55,902 bases of DNA, taken from IMG/VR virus record IMGVR_UViG_3300046538_000287, positions 1-55,902 of that record. One strand, 5' to 3'. The stretch comes from a virus. The position numbers and the translations under genes are program-made. The notes beneath the pieces are model-generated. The model made no database searches. It saw only the letters and a program-made list of their open reading frames with translations, and was not told the origin of the DNA. Position 1 is the first letter of the stretch. Each line of letters starts with the position of its first letter. Positions 1 through 8,239 of the stretch are shown here, in pieces.

Positions 1-1050
1 TTGAAAAGATTCAAGAGAAATCCTGAAAAATTTGAAGTAATCGACTTATTTACCGCACTAGGTAGAGACAACAGCTACAAATTAGCTGTAAAAGTTGACT
101 CTGACGATTTTATTGAACGCGTAGCAAAATCTCTAAAATCATCATTTGAAAATGAAACTCTAAAACATGGCAAGCGAATTGAAGCGTTATTTGCACAAGT
201 TGCAGGAGCACTAGGTAAATGCTCGATAATAAAACAAGAAGACTCAGGAGCTTTATTTAGCGATAGGGAAGACATCCAAGCCCCCGACTACAGCATAATA
301 TTGAAGGATGGGCGGCGTTATTTTGTGGAGGTAAAGAACTGCCATTTCCCGAACTATAAATCCAATTACAGCCTGAATAAAAATTACGTAGAAAAACTAG
401 AGAATTATGCGGCAATGCATGGTGCGGAGCTAAAGTTTGCCATTTATTTTTCCCATTTCAATAAGTGGGTACTTCTTTCAAAAGAATTACTCATAGAGCA
501 GAAAAGAAAATTTGCTATAAACTATCTAATGGCAATGACTCGGAACGAAATGGCGACTCTTGGTGATCGAACGATCTGCGTCCAGCCAGATCTATCAGTA
601 GAGTTAATTGCAGATAGAGAGAAAGATCCGAAAATTTTGGATGATGGACAAGCAAGTTTCATAATCTCAGATGTAAAGTTCTACTGTGCGGGCAAGGAAA
701 TATTAAACCAATTAGAAAAAAATATTGCCTTTTACCTTGTGCGCTTTGGTAATTGGATAGAAAGTGATGCAGAAGTAATCCAAGACGGTGAAGACTTTTT
801 AGGCGCCAGATTTATCTACTCTCCAGAAATACCAAATGAAACCCAAGAATGGAATGTTATTGGTGACCTCAGCTCGATGGTAAGCAGGGCCTACAATGAG
901 CACACAGTTTACGAACGGAGCGTCATTGCCCTGGATACTAAGTTTGACCCTGAGGTTTACTCAGTAGAAATACCAGATGGATACAAAGGAGAAGGTTTAC
1001 CTCTCTTGCAGATGATTATTAAACCAAATACTGATTTCAATGCTTGGTGA
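1..1050 (+). CDS. PD-(D/E)XK nuclease-like protein, possibly 5'-truncated by the window edge
   Basis: A 349-residue reading frame opens with TTG at the first base, so the true start may lie outside the window. Residues 95-112 read P-D, then E110-V-K112 after a short hydrophobic strand, the spacing expected of a PD-(D/E)XK nuclease core. The rest has no motif I recognise. The gene is AT-rich compared with the GC-rich prophage and looks horizontally acquired. A DNA-cleaving role in defence or mobile-element biology is inference from the motif only; specificity and partners are unknown. Confidence 0.6.
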   Translation: MKRFKRNPEKFEVIDLFTALGRDNSYKLAVKVDSDDFIERVAKSLKSSFENETLKHGKRIEALFAQVAGALGKCSIIKQEDSGALFSDREDIQAPDYSIILKDGRRYFVEVKNCHFPNYKSNYSLNKNYVEKLENYAAMHGAELKFAIYFSHFNKWVLLSKELLIEQKRKFAINYLMAMTRNEMATLGDRTICVQPDLSVELIADREKDPKILDDGQASFIISDVKFYCAGKEILNQLEKNIAFYLVRFGNWIESDAEVIQDGEDFLGARFIYSPEIPNETQEWNVIGDLSSMVSRAYNEHTVYERSVIALDTKFDPEVYSVEIPDGYKGEGLPLLQMIIKPNTDFNAW

Positions 1051-1532
1051 GAAATTGGCTGCACCTCGTTACTAAATTGACTTAGCTTTATCAACGCTGC
1101 CTGACCACTGTTTGGCTTGATACAGCCTTTCGTTCAGGATAAACGGTTAACGTATCCTGACCTTCCAATGCCATAACACCGCACGTCAAACCAGTCACAC
1201 CAGGAAGGCTGCTGAAGACATGGGTAGCGTCCCCGAATCCGGCAAATTCAGTTTTTTGAACTGCCACCTCAGAATGTGGAGGGGGCAGAACCTTGAAGTA
1301 TTTACTAAGCTTTACCTTCAGTCTGGATCATTAGCAAAGGCTACTAATGGACTGGCGAATAATAAAACCAAGGTTCCTCCTCTGCCTTTAATACATCTTT
1401 ATCGGCCGATTCAATTTTTTGGTTACTAACATATCCGAGGCCCTTTAAGTTCTGCTTTTCCAGAGTGACCAAAATGAAAAATCTAAGCTAGAATCTAAAG
1501 GGCGCCACGGCAACCTTTATTACAACGCCCAG
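1051..1532. other. Intergenic stretch without a supported gene
   Basis: About 480 bases between two forward genes. The only open frame (1220-1429) has no convincing ribosome binding site and an atypical composition. I see no RNA gene, clear repeat or strong terminator. Confidence 0.5.
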
Positions 1533-1814
1533 ATGAGCACTGAATCGATGACCACTTCACCTGATGACAACAGCGCAAACGATAGGATCAACCAGCTTGG
1601 ATTCGACGGCTTGGTCCGTTTGAAAGCGCAAAAAAAGCGAGATTTGGACAATCTACGAGCGTCGTGGCGGGCACGAACAGAGGCCATGTCACCAGCGGAT
1701 AGAGAAGCCGAGGGGGAAAGATTCGACAGAGCATTCAGCAAAATTGCATCTCAGTTCGGAAGGAGCCGCCGTCTAGCAATACCCAACGACGAACGCCAAA
1801 AAGACCCTGAGTGA
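1533..1814 (+). CDS. Small highly charged hypothetical protein
   Basis: Encodes 93 residues rich in Arg, Lys, Glu and Asp, probably helical, with no membrane segment or recognised domain. No strong Shine-Dalgarno precedes the ATG. The reverse frame here (1520-1741) looks like a shadow. It stands alone, convergent with 1841-2263. I do not recognise the family; it could be a remnant. Confidence 0.45.
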   Translation: MSTESMTTSPDDNSANDRINQLGFDGLVRLKAQKKRDLDNLRASWRARTEAMSPADREAEGERFDRAFSKIASQFGRSRRLAIPNDERQKDPE

Positions 1815-1840
1815 TCCCATCGACAGCTAAATGAGTTGCC

Positions 1841-2263
1841 TCACGTCTTAGGGCTGGCTAGTCGCTTACGCATGCTCACTTTGCTTGATCCCGCCCGAGT
1901 AACAATTAGAAAATCCCCCTCCTTTACCGATAACAAATCGGCTAGCTCTATTGGCAATTCTAAACTTAGCCCGCTCTGGTCGTTTTCACGCGTCCCACAG
2001 CGAATGGTCCAGGTAGATGACTCTTCAACGTACTCATTACGGTGGTGTCGTGGACGATATTCAGCTGAAAGGACAGAATATCCACGTCTTGCAGCCTCTT
2101 TAGAACCATCGGAATTATGGATCTCTTCAATGTCTACGTAGAGCATTCCACTTTTCGTAACGTGGATCCCTTTGCCAGAGCCCGATGGAATTTCATCATC
2201 TCGCATGACTTTAGCGAGCAACTCAACAAAAATACCTGCGACTTTACGTAGTAATCGAAGCAT
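1841..2263 (-). CDS. Hypothetical protein, 140 aa
   Basis: Soluble protein with an amphipathic N-terminus and a mixed alpha/beta remainder; no known motif seen. The C-terminal part (positions about 100-140) ends in a short basic tail. A purine-rich G tract precedes the ATG. It lies 14 bases downstream of the gene at 2278-2721 on the same strand, so the two are probably co-transcribed. Function unknown. Confidence 0.55.
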   Translation of the reverse strand: MLRLLRKVAGIFVELLAKVMRDDEIPSGSGKGIHVTKSGMLYVDIEEIHNSDGSKEAARRGYSVLSAEYRPRHHRNEYVEESSTWTIRCGTRENDQSGLSLELPIELADLLSVKEGDFLIVTRAGSSKVSMRKRLASPKT

Positions 2264-2277
2264 CGCACGCCCCCACT

Positions 2278-2721
2278 CTAGAAAGCACCTATGTTTCCAG
2301 CATCAAACAAGACTTCTAACTGGTCTGTAGGACTAGGTCGGCCGTGCGAATAGCACATGCCTTGATAGTCAATTTCATAGATATGTCGGGGCATTCCTTT
2401 GTCAGACTTGAACCGCAGAATTCGATTCACGACGCATGGTTGATAATTGAAAGCACCTTCGCTAGGGGGCTTCATCAGTATGACACTCAATACCCGCCCA
2501 CGGCCCTTTTGAGCGTCGATCAAAGCGTCGAGGCTCAATGGGTTGTACATCATCAGGTATTTTGCTTCTGCCACTGGCCCGCTCTCTGTGGGCACCAGCA
2601 CCTCATTGCAGATATATAACCAACTGAACGGACTGTTATGGCTGACCATTCTCCATGACGTTAAATCGTCATCCAGGAGATTTGCAAATGGAGCGCGAAA
2701 ATTTTCGTGAGTAATGAACAT
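2278..2721 (-). CDS. Hypothetical protein, 147 aa
   Basis: Soluble protein with no recognised domain. An AAGG-type ribosome binding site lies about 6-7 bases before the ATG. First gene of a two-gene leftward unit with 1841-2263, and divergent from the XRE regulator at 2825, with which it shares a 100-base AT-rich control region carrying inverted repeats. That arrangement suggests regulation by the neighbouring repressor-like protein, which is inference. Confidence 0.6.
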   Translation of the reverse strand: MFITHENFRAPFANLLDDDLTSWRMVSHNSPFSWLYICNEVLVPTESGPVAEAKYLMMYNPLSLDALIDAQKGRGRVLSVILMKPPSEGAFNYQPCVVNRILRFKSDKGMPRHIYEIDYQGMCYSHGRPSPTDQLEVLFDAGNIGAF

Positions 2722-2758
2722 ATAATATCGCCTTATCTATAAACTATTTTAAAAAGCA

Positions 2759-2817
2759 CCCTATAGGGAGTCGAATGCTAGCACGATTTCAGGCCCTATC
2801 CATACCTTTTATAAGGG
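2759..2817. promoter_or_regulatory. Palindromic candidate operator in a divergent promoter region
   Basis: A perfect 10-bp palindrome CCCTATAGGG lies at 2759-2768. A related inverted pair, CCCTAT near 2795 and ATAAGGG near 2811, lies closer to the XRE start and overlaps its ribosome binding site (AAGGGG). The placement fits autoregulation by the HTH protein at 2825-3133. No binding data are available. Confidence 0.4.
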
Positions 2818-2824
2818 GCAGAGA

Positions 2825-3133
2825 ATGCCGACGGATAGCGCGAAAGGCACAAACAGTTTTGGCGTAGCACTGCGGGCGATTCGGGTAAAAAAAAGCTTGT
2901 CAATGCAAGACGTCTACACGAAGGCGACTGGCCGCACTTACTACGCTGCTCTGGAGCATGGCCGTAAAAACCCAACATTATCCAAAGTCGATGAAATCGC
3001 GGAGGCTCTAGATTTGCACCCACTCGCCCTACTTCTGCTCACCTACGCGCAGCAAACGGATGAGTCGATGATCCATTTGCTTGCCCGAGCAAAAAACGAT
3101 TTGGACGCGCTAGGCCTGTGGACGGACGACTAA
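2825..3133 (+). CDS. XRE-family HTH transcriptional regulator
   Basis: Encodes 102 residues. Positions about 12-70 carry a Cro/CI-type helix-turn-helix: a start like FGVALRAIRVKKSLS, then a recognition-helix region ending YYAALEHGRKNPTLSKV, then a second helical pair. An AAGGGG ribosome binding site sits 7 bases before ATG. The size fits a compact DNA-binding regulator with a short C-terminal tail and no effector domain. Likely targets are its own promoter and the divergent genes at 1841-2721, given the shared palindromes. The protein resembles small controllers next to defence or mobile genes, but no restriction gene is directly adjacent. Confidence 0.85.
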   Translation: MPTDSAKGTNSFGVALRAIRVKKSLSMQDVYTKATGRTYYAALEHGRKNPTLSKVDEIAEALDLHPLALLLLTYAQQTDESMIHLLARAKNDLDALGLWTDD

Positions 3134-3235
3134 GACCCTGGCTTGGGTCCAGGCTCGTCACTGCAATCACACTAGCGCTCAACGCTCGTGCCTCGTGTTA
3201 GATTGATGATCTTTCAACAGTGGTCCTGCCATACG

Positions 3236-3649
3236 ATGAAGTCAGAACTAGATAAGCTGCTGTGCGACCGCTACCCGAAAATATTTGATCTTCGCGGCTC
3301 AAGTGTCGAACGCTGCGCAATGGGATGGGGGTTTGAGTGTGGGGACGGATGGTTTGATCTGCTCGACGAGCTTTGCACCCAAATCCAAAAGCGCGTTGAC
3401 CAGCAGGGAATCAAACAAGTGGTCGCGCATCAGGTTAAGGAAAAGTACGGTGAACTGCGCTTCTATCATTCCTGTGGCGATGATGTCGTAGATCTAATGG
3501 TGCAGAACGCCGAAGCGAGATCTGAACAGATTTGTGAAAAATGCGGACGGCCAGGAGCGCTCGTAGAAAGTTCAAACGGTTGGCTACAGACACGGTGCGC
3601 TGAACATTCACCGGTGACTAGTCGATCTGACTTACCACCTCATCACTGA
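3236..3649 (+). CDS. Small protein with C-terminal zinc-ribbon-like CxxC motif
   Basis: From the ATG at 3236 the protein is 137 residues; the frame stays open upstream to 3188 but that part reads as non-coding. The core has a GWGFECGDGWFDLLDELC stretch followed by a YGELRFYHSC segment. The C-terminus carries C-x2-C, then C and H (CEKCG ... RCAEH), consistent with one bound zinc. This layout recurs in short uncharacterised phage and island proteins. Function unknown. Confidence 0.6.
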   Translation: MKSELDKLLCDRYPKIFDLRGSSVERCAMGWGFECGDGWFDLLDELCTQIQKRVDQQGIKQVVAHQVKEKYGELRFYHSCGDDVVDLMVQNAEARSEQICEKCGRPGALVESSNGWLQTRCAEHSPVTSRSDLPPHH

Positions 3650-3661
3650 CAAATTCTCATT

Positions 3662-4369
3662 TCATTCAAAGCCACGCTTTTTTATGTCGTTAAAGAGTTC
3701 TAGCCCCTCATCAGCTGCGTTCCGACCATCAATCGTCCCCTGCACTTTGTAGCCGATACCCCTGCCATCCAAGACGCAACCAAGGGCCGCCCAAGTAGCA
3801 CGCATATCAAGGGTCTGCTCCCGCGAATAGATTTCAATACCTTTACGACCATTTAGATCAATGAAACGCATGATCCTATTGATAATACCAAGCATGTCGG
3901 AACAAACTGATTCTGACGTAACATTATCAACAGTCAGGGACGTGCTACCGTTAGAACGCTCACCAGCACTCTGTTCATTTACTAAGCTCTGGATTAAGCC
4001 CTGCGGCAACTCCACAATCGGTACAATTACACCGCTGAATTCACCGACTTTTGCCAGTGGATCGCCATGATCTGAACGCGTCTTAAGTAAAGGTGTTCCG
4101 CCAAATTTCCCGGCAGCAGCGTTCTCGATGAATGTTTTGTTGATACGATAGATCTGGAGTGTTCTCCACTCTTCAAATTCCGATGCTTTGACGTCCGGAA
4201 TTTCCGGATGAGAAATAGGTTCAATTAAATCAAATGAAGCAACCTGAATTGTTGTGTTTTTCCGCAGCCCTTTAAGCTGACTACCTTTACTATCAAAAGC
4301 CATAACAGAGCTAGACACAGACTTAAGCACTACAATCTTGTCGCAATTCTGACTCATACGAATATACAT
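3662..4369 (-). CDS. Hypothetical island protein, 235 aa
   Basis: AT-rich gene with no domain I recognise. The N-terminal 50 residues are beta-rich, the middle (about 125-165) is polar and Ser/Thr-rich, and the C-terminal 60 residues look like a compact alpha/beta unit. ATG at 4369 follows an AAGG element; an in-frame ATG at 4357 is an alternative. It lies downstream of the mobilisation genes on the same strand, separated by 180 bases, so it is plausible cargo of that element. Confidence 0.55.
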   Translation of the reverse strand: MYIRMSQNCDKIVVLKSVSSSVMAFDSKGSQLKGLRKNTTIQVASFDLIEPISHPEIPDVKASEFEEWRTLQIYRINKTFIENAAAGKFGGTPLLKTRSDHGDPLAKVGEFSGVIVPIVELPQGLIQSLVNEQSAGERSNGSTSLTVDNVTSESVCSDMLGIINRIMRFIDLNGRKGIEIYSREQTLDMRATWAALGCVLDGRGIGYKVQGTIDGRNAADEGLELFNDIKKRGFE

Positions 4370-4549
4370 AAAACCTTACTCTATTTATTATTCTTATACT
4401 ATTATTATAACACAGCAAGTTACACTTCCAGCACGCAACCATTAAAAACGCACACATTTTTTCGAGTTAGGCACCGTTTTGTAATTTCTATAAAGTCGAC
4501 ACCTGATATACTCGCAATAGAGCACCATCCAACTTACCTCAATCAATAT

Positions 4550-5971
4550 TTAAAGGCTGTTTGTTAACGCGGCTTCTTTTTCACTTTCTCGGCACATACT
4601 CCATAAGCTCGACAATTGCTTTTTCACCTGTCCAGCAACCGCCTCCTCCCAGTTATGTTCCAGAATAAATTCCCCTGTTTCGTCTAAATCGACTGGCACA
4701 TTTAGCCTCAGCGCGGTCTGAGAGTATTCACTGATGTCGGCCTCATCGTCGAAATGGACCGCCAATCCACCGAATAGACTCTCCATAAAAAGCTGCACTA
4801 ATCTCATTATGGAAGCTACAAGTTTCGCAATACGCTCCTTTTCCCAATCTATTTCAACTTCGGTTCTTGATTTTTTACGCATGCTGTAGGTCATGCCGAA
4901 ATTGAAGCCTATGAAAAACTCGGTTCGGTCGTACGAATGATGCATACCAACACGCCTTGAATTTTTTCTAATGTATGATTTTAAGTTTTTACTAGGAGGA
5001 TTAATCTTTATATACGTACGGAACAATGCACCATCGTTTTGCAATGAGTACACATCAGGATTAGCCGTTGCACTGCCTATACCAAGCTTTGTGTTGTCTC
5101 TAGATGGAAGGTATCTTACGCCGCAATTTTTTTGAAGACTCTGCCAGGTAAGCTTTGTAGACATGATTGTGCTGCCGGTAATCCAACGACCGTATTGCCG
5201 ATCTAGTCTATAACTAATACCTTCTACAACACCAAACTTATCGCGAACTCTAATCTGAACACCACGTTCCGCAAACCTATCAACCAATTGAGACATGTTC
5301 AATGGACGATTGCTCGCTTTGAAGATCTCTTTAGAAATACCGCGAATGATATGTGCCTGGTCTTTTTCAGGATCTCCTTTATACGTTACTTCCTTACTCC
5401 AACCGTCACTAACAGGAGCTTTCAAATCATACTCCCGCTCTATAGCTCTGGCAGCATCCATCCCCTTGAGCCTATCGTTGCTATCACTCACAAGCTCAAA
5501 GTGACCTCCTAGTGCCGCACGTGGACTCGAAGAATTTGACTGCACAAACTTCACTCTCGATGAGACAATATGAACATGCTCCAGCTCAGTATCTCTGTGT
5601 ATAACCGCAACATATTTTGTGGTGTCATCGTAGCCTAAATCCCACATGTATTTTTTTACCACATCTACCCACTCACTTCTTGTAAGCGACTCACCTTTCG
5701 CTAACGACAAAATGTAATGTCCGCACAGCCTATTGCTTTCTCCCTTATATAGTGACGTAAAGGATTCAAATTCCTTGATTATAGGCTCAACATCAACAAA
5801 AATTTTTCTTTCACCTCTATCAAATATTTCGTGAAATGGATTGCTAGAAATCAAATTACCACCGAGAAACTCAACGAGCTTTCTTTTTTCGACATCTTGG
5901 GCTCTTGCTGCGAATTCGTATACCAGTCTATTCCTAAATGTAGCAGAAAATTTTTTACTTTTACTTATCAT
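4550..5971 (-). CDS. Relaxase / mobilisation nuclease (MobP-like)
   Basis: 473 residues. The region around residues 85-140 carries the HUH metal-binding signature of relaxases: H125 followed by H132-V-H134 (HRDTELEHVHIV). Y18 is a candidate catalytic tyrosine by position, not proven. Relaxases nick one strand at oriT, stay covalently bound and start conjugative transfer. The C-terminal half (about 220-470) has no helicase motif, so this is a mobilisation-type rather than a TraI-type protein. The small GRPKK protein at 5993-6349 just upstream fits a relaxosome accessory factor. No type IV secretion genes are in the window, so transfer would need a helper. Confidence 0.82.
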   Translation of the reverse strand: MISKSKKFSATFRNRLVYEFAARAQDVEKRKLVEFLGGNLISSNPFHEIFDRGERKIFVDVEPIIKEFESFTSLYKGESNRLCGHYILSLAKGESLTRSEWVDVVKKYMWDLGYDDTTKYVAVIHRDTELEHVHIVSSRVKFVQSNSSSPRAALGGHFELVSDSNDRLKGMDAARAIEREYDLKAPVSDGWSKEVTYKGDPEKDQAHIIRGISKEIFKASNRPLNMSQLVDRFAERGVQIRVRDKFGVVEGISYRLDRQYGRWITGSTIMSTKLTWQSLQKNCGVRYLPSRDNTKLGIGSATANPDVYSLQNDGALFRTYIKINPPSKNLKSYIRKNSRRVGMHHSYDRTEFFIGFNFGMTYSMRKKSRTEVEIDWEKERIAKLVASIMRLVQLFMESLFGGLAVHFDDEADISEYSQTALRLNVPVDLDETGEFILEHNWEEAVAGQVKKQLSSLWSMCRESEKEAALTNSL

Positions 5972-5992
5972 GGCAACATTCCATTTTTATTA

Positions 5993-6349
5993 TTATTCAT
6001 GAATCAATTTGTGCAATTGCAATAATTTTATTTTTGCAGAATAAGAAAGAGTATAAGCAGCTTCCGGCATGCCAGGACGACTGCACAAATCATACAGAGA
6101 GTTAATATCGCCAGCGATAGAGCCCAAATGAGCAGATACGGCTGCCGATTTTTCATCGATACCGAGACTCTTCTGCCCTGCTAATGCAAATGCGGCAACC
6201 CGTAAAAACTGTGAAAGATATGCGAAGCCGAATTTTTTACTCATCAGCTTCAACTCTTCGGCTTCTTGATGACTCAAATAAACTTCACTTACAATTGTAC
6301 GTGGATATAACTTTTTTGGACGACCGCCCTTAATTTTTACTTTTTCCAT
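5993..6349 (-). CDS. MobC-like relaxosome accessory protein
   Basis: 118 residues from the ATG at 6349, preceded by AAGGTGG; a GTG three codons upstream is an alternative. The N-terminus is basic (VKIKGGRPKKLYPRT) and is followed by a ribbon-helix-helix-like segment (EVYLSHQEAEELKLM), typical of MobC-type proteins that bind oriT and help the relaxase. It lies 21 bases upstream of the relaxase on the same strand, a classic pair. Confidence 0.7.
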   Translation of the reverse strand: MEKVKIKGGRPKKLYPRTIVSEVYLSHQEAEELKLMSKKFGFAYLSQFLRVAAFALAGQKSLGIDEKSAAVSAHLGSIAGDINSLYDLCSRPGMPEAAYTLSYSAKIKLLQLHKLIHE

Positions 6350-6915
6350 TCCCACCACCTTTTTTATTTTTTTGATTGGTGTTGTACGTTTTTATTCTTC
6401 GCGCAGAACCCAACAGGTTTGAGCACAAGCCGTTTCGATACCGCGCCAGACCGAGGAACGAGGTTTGGCACGGGGGAGAAACATAGCTTGCAAATCAACC
6501 CTTACAACTTATTATATCATCTTAATATTAATTTTTATGACGCTATATTGAATTTTAACCGTTATTTTCTTGCAATCTATTCGATTTTGACTATGCTACG
6601 GGGTATGTGAGGTTTTCAGTACGTAAAGTCTGGCGTGTGATGTATGTGTTCTGACCAGCTGACGCTGAAGTGGCCCAGCGGATTGGTGCGCAGCCTGCTA
6701 CAGACTCATCAGTGACGAAAATAGAAGTGAAGTGCAGGCCTGAAAACTTATGGACTGCCTTAGAAACAAGTGAGGTATTGAAAAGGACGGGCATGCACAC
6801 CAGGTAAAATATTTTGCGTATTGAGCAGCCGAAGCAGCATCTGCTTTTCAATATATTGCATTGAGCGTTCGGTCATAAGTCAATTGATTCGAGGCATGAG
6901 AAAGAGGACCCCCCC
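6350..6915. other. Non-coding gap, probable location of oriT
   Basis: About 565 bases upstream of the mob genes without a supported gene. Positions 6415-6485 are GC-richer with direct repeats (ACCGAGG / ACGAGG) inside an otherwise AT-rich stretch. This is where an oriT is normally found next to mobC, but I cannot identify a nic site. The rest (6600-6900) shows nothing convincing beyond the leader of the next gene. Confidence 0.35.
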
Positions 6916-7827
6916 ATGCGGCCGAGAAAAGACGAAGTCAAAAAAGTACTCGACAAGGCCGGAGTCTTGTACTGGAAGTGGCAAGAGCTGCTCGAAAAGA
7001 ATGAAGATGATGTTGAGTCCGAGCGTCAAGGGAACAAGAGAATGGGACGCCCTCCCGTGCCACTCAAAGTCCTTCGTCAACGGGCGCAAGAAGCTTACGA
7101 GGCAAAGCTGGTTGAGCTTCGCGCAATCGAAAAAGAATTCGGGCGAGAAGAAACGCCTGAAGCTGAGGTTATCGAAAAAGGCGAGCAGCTACGTGAGAAA
7201 GGTCCAGGGCGACCAGCGATTAGCGAAATCGGAAGAAAATTCCGGCACTTGCGTAGAAAACTGAAACATCTCGAAGACGCGATGGCCGCTGTCGATGACA
7301 CCGCATCATCCGCCTACGACGGCCTAGGTCGTCCTGCGATGTCATCTCGCGAGCGCGTTATCTATTACCAACGTGATATTGATGCAGTCAAAAAGGACAT
7401 CGAAGACGAGTTGTCAAAAATGTCTTCTGTTGAGCGTACGAAAATCTTACTCGACAACGCACGCATTGATCGACGTGACGCGAACATGCGCTTGAAAAAA
7501 GAGCCGGAAAACGCAGAGACGATTAAGTCGCTACTAGATAGACTTGATGTCGAAATCGAAGCTCTCGAACAGCAGCTTACGGAAGAAGATCGCGCGTCGA
7601 AACCTTTCGTCCAAGCGCCGATGAGAACCCGGTATGAACGAACACAACGTGAGTTGAGTCCACGTATTACTGAGATCGTTCAAGAACTGGAGTCGCAGCT
7701 GATTGTTCCCACCCTTCCTGTTGAAAGGAATAAAACTAGCCTTGAGAAATTTAAGGAAGAAGTTGCTCTGGCCAGGGAATTCAATGCGGCTATCATCGAA
7801 CAAATCGAATCGCTTAAAGCCGTATAA
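6916..7827 (+). CDS. Coiled-coil protein with three GRP (AT-hook-like) motifs
   Basis: 303 residues, strongly charged and almost entirely helical. Three short motifs built on Gly-Arg-Pro occur at residues 44-46 (RMGRPPVP), 98-100 (GPGRPAIS) and 138-140 (GLGRPAMS). Each is followed by a basic segment and a long heptad-like helix; the N-terminus (MRPRK) is also basic. GRP cores are the minor-groove element of AT-hooks, so binding of AT-rich DNA is plausible. The ATG has an AGAGG site 9 bases upstream. An MvaT-family gene follows after 51 bases, probably in the same operon, suggesting a shared nucleoid or silencing role. I do not recognise the family. Confidence 0.7.
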   Translation: MRPRKDEVKKVLDKAGVLYWKWQELLEKNEDDVESERQGNKRMGRPPVPLKVLRQRAQEAYEAKLVELRAIEKEFGREETPEAEVIEKGEQLREKGPGRPAISEIGRKFRHLRRKLKHLEDAMAAVDDTASSAYDGLGRPAMSSRERVIYYQRDIDAVKKDIEDELSKMSSVERTKILLDNARIDRRDANMRLKKEPENAETIKSLLDRLDVEIEALEQQLTEEDRASKPFVQAPMRTRYERTQRELSPRITEIVQELESQLIVPTLPVERNKTSLEKFKEEVALAREFNAAIIEQIESLKAV

Positions 7828-7878
7828 CAGAACATCGCTGTGGACGGCGCCTGATACCCAACCTATTGAGACAAAAAA

Positions 7879-8238
7879 ATGTCGAAGATTGCCGAATTCA
7901 AAGCACTAGAGGCGCAGTTAGCAGAGCAATTGAAACAGCTCGACGCTATGAAAAACGATGACGGGCTCAAACGAGAAATTGAATTTGAGGGCAAGCTTCG
8001 AAAGCTTATGGGTGAATACAACGTCACTCTGCCTGCGATCATCGTCCTGCTCGACCCACACGCTCGCCAGAGCGTCAAACCGGTAGAGACCAAGGTGGGC
8101 CGCAAAGCTCGCGCTGTGAAGAGATACAAGAACCCAAACACAGGGGAAGTGATTGAGACCAAGGGTGGCAATCACAAGCTACTGAAAGAGTGGAAAACTA
8201 AACACGGAGCCGATCAGGTTGAATCCTGGCTCCAGTGA
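7879..8238 (+). CDS. MvaT/MvaU-family H-NS-like xenogeneic silencer
   Basis: 119 residues, close to the usual MvaT length. Residues 1-45 form the N-terminal coiled-coil oligomerisation region. The C-terminal DNA-binding domain has the family signature YKNPNTGEVIETKGGNHK at about 83-100, followed by LLKEW; the GGNHK loop belongs to the AT-pincer that enters the minor groove. MvaT-type proteins polymerise on AT-rich DNA and silence acquired genes, and Pseudomonas islands often carry their own copy. The gene ends 18 bases before a strong intrinsic terminator. Confidence 0.93.
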   Translation: MSKIAEFKALEAQLAEQLKQLDAMKNDDGLKREIEFEGKLRKLMGEYNVTLPAIIVLLDPHARQSVKPVETKVGRKARAVKRYKNPNTGEVIETKGGNHKLLKEWKTKHGADQVESWLQ

Positions 8239-8239
8239 T

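Noticed and set aside
1220-1429. 69-codon plus-strand frame in the first gap
   Set aside because: No ribosome binding site, no similarity to any recognised motif and weak codon bias.
6591-7264. Short frames flanking the start of the GRP-motif gene
   Set aside because: Overlap the well-supported gene at 6916 or lack start signals.
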